From Halovenus sp. (lineage in GTDB: Archaea; Halobacteriota; Halobacteria; Halobacteriales; Haloarculaceae), in assembly GCA_028274925.1 (NCBI GenBank), contig JAQCNR010000470.1, forward strand, positions 1 through 9,844: a stretch of 9,844 nt of DNA. Reading direction: 5' to 3'. Positions 4,254 to 9,844 of the stretch are shown one piece after another. Each line of letters begins with the position of its first letter. The stretch's first letter is position 1. Under the pieces are notes generated by a model. That model had not been told where the DNA came from and searched no databases. It worked only from the letters and a program-made list of their open reading frames with translations. The position numbers and the translations under genes are program-made.

Positions 4254-7130
4254 ATGAGCGCGACGACGCAGGTCTGTGTTGTCGGTGCGGATGAGGCGTT
4301 GTTCGAGCGGTTGACAACGGTGTTCGCCGAGGAGAACATCGACGTGCAGCGTGCTGAAACAGTCGACGGAGCCAGCGGTGCGTGTCTGGTTGGCGTTGCT
4401 GGTGCGGACGACACTGAGTTGGCTGCTGCGCTCGGGAACCTGTCTGTTCCCGCAGTACTCTACGTCGACAGCGCGGCCGACGCGGCCGAACTGTACGAGG
4501 CCGGCGTAACGGACGTTGTCAGACGTGACGGGACTGGTGGCGTTGTTGGGCTTCGCCACGCAGTCATGCAGTGTCTCGACCCTGCACCGGTGACAACTGA
4601 CGGCGGCCAGCAGGCCCAGCCGGCCGACTTTCCGCTGAAAGAACTCCACGAGATTGCCACTGACCGCGACCTCTCGCGGAGCGCAAAGATCGACGCACTG
4701 CTGGCGGCGGGCGTCGAGCAACTCGGCACGTCGAGCGCGTTTCTCTCCCGTATCACCGACGACCAGCAAGAAATCGTTACGAGCGTCGGCGACCATCCGG
4801 AACTGACGCCGGGCAAGCGGACACCGCTTTCAGAAACCTACTGCCAGTACACCATTGCTGGCGAAGAGACAGTTGCGCTCGGCGACGTCACCGAAACTGA
4901 AACCATCCCGGACGAGCGCTACGAACAGTGGGACCTGCAGTGTTATCTCGGTGCGACAGTAACCGTCGACAACGAACAGTACGGGACAATCTGTTTCGTC
5001 GACGACACGGCACGTGAGTCTGCGTTCGACGAAAGCGACCGACACTTCGCAGAAGTGTTGACCGACTGGATTGGCTATCTGCTCGAACAACAGGCCTACG
5101 AGGAAGAACTCGATCAGCAGCGCGCGTTCACCGAGAGTCTGATGGATAGCCTCCCGGACCCGCTGTTTGCAACCGACGACAACGGCCGACTCGTCCGCTG
5201 GAACGAGCGCTTCGAGGAACTGGCTGGCAGCGATATCGAGGGTGAACGGCCAGCGGAGTTCATCGTCGAAGAGGACCGAGCCGCCGTGACCGAAGCAATC
5301 GAAAACGCACTCGACGGCGTTGGCAGTTCGGTCGAGGCAACGATGGCGGTACGCGACGACCAGCAGTATCCCTACGAGTTCTCGAACGCGCCGCTTCGTG
5401 ACGACGGTGGGGCTGTGACTGGGGCTGCGACGGTCGGCCGCGACATGACCGAGCGTCAGGCCGCCCAGGAACAACTCGCGGGTATTCTCGACACGACGCG
5501 GTCGCTGATGCAGGCCCGCAACCGCGAGCACGTCGCAGAGATTGCAGTCAACGCCGCCAAGGACCTGCTTGGATTCGACCTCAGTGTCTTCAGACTGTAC
5601 GATAGCGACGCGGGAACGCTCGTTCCTGCGGCGATGACCGACGAAGCCGCCGACGTACTCGGCGAACGCCCAGTCTATAATGTCGGCGAGGGCTACCCAG
5701 GAGAGGTGTTTGCCTCCGGCGAACCACGAACTATCAACAGCCTCGGTGCGGGCGAAGGGCCACCAGAGTTGGGTGCCGGTGCCTCAGTCATGTACTATCC
5801 GGTGGGCGTTCACGGCACGATCAGTGTCTCGACAATCGAGGCCAACGCCTTCGACGAGCGCGAGGAGCAGATGCTTGCGCTGCTGGCGACCAGTGCTGCG
5901 GCGGCCTGTATGCGGGCCAAACGCGAACAGGACGTTCGTGAAGCACAGGAACACACCGAACGAGTGCTGGACCGGGTCAACGGCCTCGTCCAGAACACTG
6001 TCGAAGTGCTCGTCCAGGCACAGACCCGTGAGGAACTCGAAGACGGCGTCGTCGAGCAACTCGCCGCAGCGGAGCCATACGCCTTCGCGTGGATTGGCCA
6101 GCCAGATGTCGCGGCGGAGACGCTCAGCCCATCGGCGTGGTCTGGCTCTGCCGCGGTACCAGTCCGTGGCCGGTCGTTCCCGCTCGCCGGCGGCAACGAA
6201 CCAGTCAGTCGTGCCTACACCGAACAGGAACCGCAGATACTCACTGACTTCGAGAGCGTCGACGCGGGCCCCTGGGCTGAGATTGCCGGCAACAGTGGGG
6301 TCAGCTCGCTTATCGCGATTCCACTCGTGTACAAGGACGCCAACTACGGCGTGTTGACCGTGCTCGCTGAGGAGCCAGACGCACTCGACGAGCGGGAACG
6401 AATCGTGCTCGAATCGCTCGGGCGAGTCATCGCAAACGCAATCAATGCCATCGAACGCGGCCGGATTCTCGACGCGACAGAGATTATCGAACTGGAGTTC
6501 TCGATCTCCGACCAGGAACTGCTGTTCAGCCGGCTCTCTGGCGCGACTGACTGCGTGCTCGAATCGGCAGGGACAGATTACAGTTCGGATGGGTCGATCC
6601 GACTGTATCTCACCGCTCGCGGTGTCGAAGTCGACGAACTCGTCGCTATCGCCGAGGAAGACGTTGCAGTCCAGAGTGTGACCTGTATCGTCGACCACGA
6701 AGAGGAGTGTCTGCTCGAACTGACCGTCGAAGACTCGCTGCTGGCATTGCTGACGGAGTACGGCGCTGTTCCGCGTGAGGTTACCGCCGAACACGGCACT
6801 GCGCGGTTTATTGTCGAACTCCCCTACGAGGCCGAGGCGCGTGACCTGTTCGAACTCGTCGAAAACCAGTACCCGAGTACGGAACTGCTGGGCTATCACG
6901 AGCGCGAACGGCCGGTCGAGACCCGACAGGAGTTCCGTGCGGCACTCAGCGACCGGTTCACCGACCGACAGGAGACGTCATTGCGCACCGCGTATCTCGG
7001 GGGCTTTTTCGACTGGCCCCGAGAGGTCGACGGCAACGAACTCGCCGAGGCGATGGATATCTCTCGACCGACGTACCACCAGCATCTCAGGTCCGCACAG
7101 AAGAAAGTCTTCGAGGAACTGTTCGACTAA
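4254..7130 (+). CDS. Bat-like multidomain regulator (pseudo-receiver, GAF, PAS, GAF, GAF, bacterio-opsin activator HTH)
   Basis: The protein has 958 residues and is soluble. Order: a receiver-like domain (about 5-108) lacking the phospho-acceptor Asp at the end of its third strand; GAF1 (about 130-280); PAS (about 290-402, SLPDPLFATDDNGRLVRWN at 299-317); GAF2 (about 410-553); GAF3 of the BAT type (about 575-735); a Bat-specific domain (740-885); and the bacterio-opsin activator HTH (about 898-953, FTDRQ...TAYLGGFFDWPRE... GISRPTYHQHL-like AMDISRPTYHQHL at 933-945). Family members sense redox, oxygen or light-related signals through PAS/GAF and bind DNA through this HTH; Halobacterium Bat activates bop and carotenoid genes. 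That protein is shorter and has fewer sensor domains, and haloarchaea carry many paralogues, so this is not proven to be bat itself. There is no histidine kinase core. Short helical linkers (280-290, 553-575) join the sensors. Its stop overlaps the convergent lipoprotein gene by 4 bases. The palindrome at 4226-4244 may be its own control site. Confidence 0.85.
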   Translation: MSATTQVCVVGADEALFERLTTVFAEENIDVQRAETVDGASGACLVGVAGADDTELAAALGNLSVPAVLYVDSAADAAELYEAGVTDVVRRDGTGGVVGLRHAVMQCLDPAPVTTDGGQQAQPADFPLKELHEIATDRDLSRSAKIDALLAAGVEQLGTSSAFLSRITDDQQEIVTSVGDHPELTPGKRTPLSETYCQYTIAGEETVALGDVTETETIPDERYEQWDLQCYLGATVTVDNEQYGTICFVDDTARESAFDESDRHFAEVLTDWIGYLLEQQAYEEELDQQRAFTESLMDSLPDPLFATDDNGRLVRWNERFEELAGSDIEGERPAEFIVEEDRAAVTEAIENALDGVGSSVEATMAVRDDQQYPYEFSNAPLRDDGGAVTGAATVGRDMTERQAAQEQLAGILDTTRSLMQARNREHVAEIAVNAAKDLLGFDLSVFRLYDSDAGTLVPAAMTDEAADVLGERPVYNVGEGYPGEVFASGEPRTINSLGAGEGPPELGAGASVMYYPVGVHGTISVSTIEANAFDEREEQMLALLATSAAAACMRAKREQDVREAQEHTERVLDRVNGLVQNTVEVLVQAQTREELEDGVVEQLAAAEPYAFAWIGQPDVAAETLSPSAWSGSAAVPVRGRSFPLAGGNEPVSRAYTEQEPQILTDFESVDAGPWAEIAGNSGVSSLIAIPLVYKDANYGVLTVLAEEPDALDERERIVLESLGRVIANAINAIERGRILDATEIIELEFSISDQELLFSRLSGATDCVLESAGTDYSSDGSIRLYLTARGVEVDELVAIAEEDVAVQSVTCIVDHEEECLLELTVEDSLLALLTEYGAVPREVTAEHGTARFIVELPYEAEARDLFELVENQYPSTELLGYHERERPVETRQEFRAALSDRFTDRQETSLRTAYLGGFFDWPREVDGNELAEAMDISRPTYHQHLRSAQKKVFEELFD

Positions 7131-7831
7131 CCCGTGAATTCGACTTCGAGTTCGAACCAGTTCGACCCAGATTCTTCGGCCGGCAAATCGAGCTGGCTGT
7201 TGACAATCGAAGAACTCGCCGAATCCTCGATAATGAACTCGTTGTCGACCAGCGTCGCAGTCGGTGGCTCCGCGTCGAAGTTCGTCTCACCGGTCAGCGT
7301 ATTGCTCTGCTCAGTCGTGGCGGTGACCTCGAAGCTGAACTCGTCGTCGAGGACCTCAATTACAACCCGAAGTGTCCCGCTTGCAGTCATCCGATTCTCA
7401 GTAAGGACGCCCGAAAGCCCGTCCGGAAACTCAATGTTTGCCTCGATGCCGGAGGCCTCGATGGGTGGGAACGCTACGTCCGTCGATTCCCACGAGCCAT
7501 CGTCGGCGACGGTGGCCTGAACAGCGATTGTCTCGTCATCCTCACCATCAGACAGAATGTAGCCTGCTTCGCGGGCCTGCGTTCGTGTCTCGACGGTCTC
7601 GTTAATCGCAAGAAAGCCGCTCTGGCTGGTCACCGAAAACGACTCTGCAAATAGTGGCTGCCCATCGGGCTGGTCCGACGTGTCCTCCTCAGACGTGTCT
7701 TCCGTCTCGTTTGTCGGAGCCGGGTCATCAGGTGAGTCGTCGTCTTCAGAGTCAGAGTCAATGCCGAGACAGCCAGCAGCCAGCGGGAGCGTTGCCAGGC
7801 TGGCGATTTCGAGAAACGGACGCCGATCCAT
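7127..7831 (-). CDS. Tat-type lipoprotein of unknown function
   Basis: The protein has 234 residues. The N-terminus MDRRPFLEIASLATLPLAAG carries a twin-arginine motif (R3-R4, F6-L7), a short hydrophobic stretch and a lipobox ending at Cys21 (LAAGC), so it is probably exported folded by Tat and lipid-anchored outside the membrane, as is common in haloarchaea. Residues 24-57 form a very acidic, Asp/Ser/Thr-rich linker. The rest (about 60-234) looks like an all-beta domain, with alternating hydrophobic strands such as TLRVVIEVLDDEFSFEVTA (153-171). I recognise no enzymatic motif. I chose the ATG at 7831, which puts the Arg pair right after the start; a GTG two codons upstream (7837) is equally possible. 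The stop codon overlaps that of the Bat-like gene (CTAA at 7127-7130), and the start lies 97 bases from the divergent hisS start. A ligand-binding or envelope role is only a guess. Confidence 0.8.
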   Translation of the reverse strand: MDRRPFLEIASLATLPLAAGCLGIDSDSEDDDSPDDPAPTNETEDTSEEDTSDQPDGQPLFAESFSVTSQSGFLAINETVETRTQAREAGYILSDGEDDETIAVQATVADDGSWESTDVAFPPIEASGIEANIEFPDGLSGVLTENRMTASGTLRVVIEVLDDEFSFEVTATTEQSNTLTGETNFDAEPPTATLVDNEFIIEDSASSSIVNSQLDLPAEESGSNWFELEVEFTG

Positions 7832-7854
7832 TGCCACAATGGACAGTCCCGCCG

Positions 7855-7862
7855 GGTATGAA
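7855..7862 (-). promoter_or_regulatory. TATA-like box for the lipoprotein gene
   Basis: The minus strand reads TTCATACC, centred about 28 bases upstream of the ATG at 7831. That suits a leaderless transcript. It lies inside the 97-base divergent gap with hisS, so both promoters share this short stretch, and it would fall within hisS if the longer hisS start were used. Confidence 0.35.
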
Positions 7863-7922
7863 CTTGACGGTCAGCCGACTCGTCCGCAGAGAGAAGCATT
7901 CAAGCGGATGGTTGCCGAATCC

Positions 7923-7927
7923 GGTGA
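7923..7927 (+). promoter_or_regulatory. Ribosome binding site deciding the hisS start
   Basis: GGTGA sits one base before the ATG at 7929. The bases match the GGTGA half of the archaeal GGAGGTGATC Shine-Dalgarno sequence in the expected register. This favours 7929 over the upstream in-frame ATGs at 7839 and 7908. Confidence 0.45.
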
Positions 7928-7928
7928 C

Positions 7929-9233
7929 ATGTACGACCGAATCAAGGGATTTCGTGACTTCTACCCCGAGGAGATGCAATCCCGACGGCAGGTGATGGAC
8001 ACCGTCGAGTCCGTTGCACGTCGCCACGGCTTTCGCGAGATTGGCACGCCTGCACTCGAATCTGCGGCACTGTACGCCGACAAAAGCGGCGAAGAAATTC
8101 TCGACGAACTCTATTCGTTCGAGGACAAGGGTGGCCGGTCAGTCGCGCTGACGCCCGAACTGACACCGACCGTGGCACGGATGGCCGTTGCCCGCCAGCA
8201 GGAACTCTCGAAACCGATCAAGTGGATGTCGACCCGGCCGTTCTGGCGCTACGAGCAGGTCCAGCAGGGCCGCTTCCGGGAGTTCTACCAGACGAACATC
8301 GACATCTTCGGCTCCGCGGACCCAACCGCCGACGCCGAAATTCTTGCTGTCGCCGCGAACGCGCTGACCGAACTCGGCCTCTCGGGCGAGGACTTCGATT
8401 TCCGGGTCTCCCACCGAGATATTCTCGGCGGATTGCTCGAATCCTTCGAGGGCAATATCGACACCGAGGCAGCGATTCGGGCAGTCGACAAGCGCGCGAA
8501 AATCGACGCCGACGAATACGCCGACCTGCTGACTGACGCCGGTCTCTCGACGGCGCAGATTGATGATTTCGACAGCCTGCTCGACAGCGGCGAGGATGAC
8601 CTCGACGACCTGATTGAGTTTGCGGGCACCGACCGCGTCGAGGCCGCCGTCGAGAACCTGCGCGAAGTGCTCGCGGCGACTGACGACCTCGGGGTGCGCG
8701 AGTACTGCACGCTCTCGCTGACGACGGCCCGCGGGCTTGACTACTACACTGGCGTTGTCTTCGAGTGCTTCGACTCGACGGGCGAGGTCTCCCGCTCAGT
8801 CTTCGGCGGCGGACGCTACGACGACCTAATTGAAGGCTTCGGCGGCCAGCCAACACCTGCGGTCGGGTTTGCGCCGGGCTACGCAACGCTCTCGCTGCTC
8901 TGTCAGCGTGCCGGCGTCTGGCCCGAAGAAGAACTCTCGACAGATTACTACGTCCTGCAGGTTGGTGACACCCGAGACGTTGCGTCTCGGATTGCCCGCG
9001 AACTCCGGGCGGAGGGCCACATCGTCGAGTCTGACGTGGCCGGTCGATCCTTTGGCGCACAACTCGATTACGCCGACAGCATCAACGCCGAAACTGTCGT
9101 TATCGTCGGCGAGCAGGACCTGGAAAACGACGAGGTGACGCTCAAAGAGATGGACAGCGGCGACCAGATTGCGGTGCCGGTCGACTCCTTCCCCGGCGAG
9201 TACGAGCGGCCAACGTACGAGGACTTCGCCTAA
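7929..9233 (+). CDS. hisS: Histidyl-tRNA synthetase
   Basis: The enzyme has 434 residues, normal length for HisRS, and charges tRNA-His with histidine in the cytosol using ATP. Visible class II features are the N-terminal MYDRIKGFRDFYPEEM; motif 1 (GFREIGTPALE, 34-44); LTPELTPTVAR (74-84); motif 2 (FWRYEQVQQGRFREFYQ, 105-121, with Arg107 and Glu109); the HisRS-specific RGLDYYTGVVFE (268-279, catalytic Arg268); GGGRYDDLI (293-301); and a C-terminal anticodon-binding domain (about 338-428). Motif 3 reads AVGFAPGYATLSLL (311-324) where most HisRS have AxGFAxGLERL, so the usual motif 3 Arg is not at its normal place. Possible starts at 7839 and 7908 would add 30 or 7 residues; I prefer 7929 because of the GGTGA site and family N-termini. 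The gene is divergent from the lipoprotein gene and convergent with the rhodopsin gene 23 bases downstream. Confidence 0.93.
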   Translation: MYDRIKGFRDFYPEEMQSRRQVMDTVESVARRHGFREIGTPALESAALYADKSGEEILDELYSFEDKGGRSVALTPELTPTVARMAVARQQELSKPIKWMSTRPFWRYEQVQQGRFREFYQTNIDIFGSADPTADAEILAVAANALTELGLSGEDFDFRVSHRDILGGLLESFEGNIDTEAAIRAVDKRAKIDADEYADLLTDAGLSTAQIDDFDSLLDSGEDDLDDLIEFAGTDRVEAAVENLREVLAATDDLGVREYCTLSLTTARGLDYYTGVVFECFDSTGEVSRSVFGGGRYDDLIEGFGGQPTPAVGFAPGYATLSLLCQRAGVWPEEELSTDYYVLQVGDTRDVASRIARELRAEGHIVESDVAGRSFGAQLDYADSINAETVVIVGEQDLENDEVTLKEMDSGDQIAVPVDSFPGEYERPTYEDFA

Positions 9234-9237
9234 AAAA
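9232..9237 (-). terminator. Poly-T terminator candidate for the rhodopsin gene
   Basis: On the minus strand six T residues (A6 on the plus strand) follow the rhodopsin stop codon by about 20 bases, at the very end of hisS. Archaeal transcription ends at such U-rich tracts without needing a stem. For hisS on the plus strand the only counterpart is TTTT at 9255-9258. Confidence 0.45.
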
Positions 9238-9256
9238 GCAGTTCAGAGCGGCGGTT

Positions 9257-9844
9257 TTAGTCGGCAGCAGCGGGTGTCTCGTCGGTATCGATGGTCTGGT
9301 CGGTCCCAGCGTTGTCGGCGCCCACTGGGTCAACCGCGAAAGAGGCGCGTTCGCTCCAGACGAAGTAGACATACGGCGTCTTTGCGACCAGATCAATGTA
9401 GGCGATAATCATCGACGTCCCGACGGCCGAGACGTAGCCGAGTCCGACCGGACTGGTCAGCCAGAGCAGCGGGTAGGCAATCCACAGCAACCCGACGTGG
9501 TTCTGGAGGACTTTGAACAGCCGGTAGCGCTCGCGGTTTTGGTTCGCGTATTTCGGGAAGACGAGGTAGAGAATCGCCAGCAGCACAACGTGGAATCCGC
9601 CAGAGATTGCAAAGCCAATCCACGTCGCGATACCGGTCGCAAGCGTTGCACCCAGCCCAACGGTAATCATCAACGCGTCAGCACCCGCAACGCCGAGAAT
9701 CCACTTTCGGGGAGCGCCGGCAACGTAGCCGACGTACCCCACCAACAGTGGCGTCGTGACAATCCAGTCGATGTACCGGAACAGATAGACCTGGTTCCCG
9801 CCGACGTTGACGACGCCGATATTCGCGGCCATCAGAACGTACGA
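9257..9844 (-). CDS. sopI: Sensory rhodopsin I (5' end beyond window)
   Basis: The last 195 residues are visible; the frame stays open to the right edge, so the ATG at 9832 is internal and helices A and most of B are missing. It is a membrane retinal protein. SYVLMA (1-6 of the visible part) is the end of helix B. Helix C has RYIDWIVTTPLLVGYVGY (23-40), with counterion Asp26. Helix F has NHVGLLWIAYP (115-125), and helix G DLVAKTPYVYF (151-161), with Asp151 and retinal Lys155. Spacing from Asp26 to His116 (90) and to Lys155 (129) equals that of Halobacterium SRI (Asp76, His166, Lys205). NHVGLLW and AKxPYVYF are typical of SRI and not of bacteriorhodopsin or SRII. The proton-donor Asp of pumps (Asp96 in bacteriorhodopsin) is Tyr37, consistent with signalling rather than pumping. 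The C-terminus is an acidic soluble tail. SRI signals through the transducer HtrI in phototaxis; the htrI gene should lie to the right, upstream of this one. Confidence 0.92.
   Translation of the reverse strand, partial: SYVLMAANIGVVNVGGNQVYLFRYIDWIVTTPLLVGYVGYVAGAPRKWILGVAGADALMITVGLGATLATGIATWIGFAISGGFHVVLLAILYLVFPKYANQNRERYRLFKVLQNHVGLLWIAYPLLWLTSPVGLGYVSAVGTSMIIAYIDLVAKTPYVYFVWSERASFAVDPVGADNAGTDQTIDTDETPAAAD

Noticed and set aside
5784..6899. Long minus-strand frame opposite the Bat-like gene
   Set aside because: It is a shadow of the GAF and Bat domains on the plus strand, without motifs or start signals.
4254..7130. Naming the regulator bat and assigning it to control of the rhodopsin gene
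   Set aside because: Its domain layout is larger than classical Bat, bop/brp genes are not seen here, and haloarchaea have many HTH_10 paralogues; only a Bat-like call is supported.
9257..9832. Rhodopsin gene starting at the ATG at 9832
   Set aside because: The frame continues open past it to the window edge, and the upstream residues SYVL match helix B of sensory rhodopsin I, so this Met is internal.
1..9844. CRISPR arrays, insertion sequences, toxin-antitoxin or defence genes
   Set aside because: No regularly spaced direct repeats, terminal inverted repeats with a transposase, or recognisable defence domains were found.

Overview
The window comes from a halophilic archaeon (class Halobacteria). 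The proteins are strongly acidic and Asp/Glu-rich, coding DNA is GC-rich with C or G favoured at third positions, and several ATGs sit about 26-30 bases behind an A/T-rich box, as expected for leaderless haloarchaeal transcripts. Two families are typical of the group: a Bat-type regulator with a bacterio-opsin activator HTH, and a microbial rhodopsin of sensory rhodopsin I type. The genus cannot be fixed from the sequence.

Layout, left to right: the 5' part of a type I isopentenyl-diphosphate isomerase-like Nudix gene (minus, cut by the left edge); divergent from it, a small eight-cysteine zinc-ribbon-like protein (plus); a MinD/ParA-like ATPase (minus), whose stop abuts the stop of the zinc protein; a two-CBS-domain protein (minus); a 323-base AT-richer intergenic region; an NAD kinase fused to an inositol-monophosphatase/NADP-phosphatase-type domain (plus); a 958-residue Bat-like multidomain regulator (plus); a Tat-type lipoprotein of unknown function (minus), overlapping the end of the regulator by 4 bases; histidyl-tRNA synthetase (plus); and a sensory rhodopsin I gene (minus, 5' end beyond the right edge).

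Most neighbours are convergent or divergent and carry their own promoter-like boxes, so this looks like single-gene units rather than one operon. Two themes can be drawn, both inferred. The idi-like gene (isoprenoid supply, hence carotenoids and retinal), the Bat-like regulator and the rhodopsin could reflect a light-related neighbourhood. NAD kinase joined to a phosphatase suggests two-way control of NADP(H) by one polypeptide.

I see no CRISPR array, rRNA, tRNA, insertion sequence or phage gene, and no convincing unknown multi-gene system. The most interesting items are: the imperfect palindrome in front of the Bat-like gene; the fusion order of the kinase/phosphatase; missing canonical residues in the IDI-like protein (Cys), the MinD-like protein (signature Lys) and HisRS (motif 3 Arg); and the rhodopsin, whose transducer gene should lie just outside the window.
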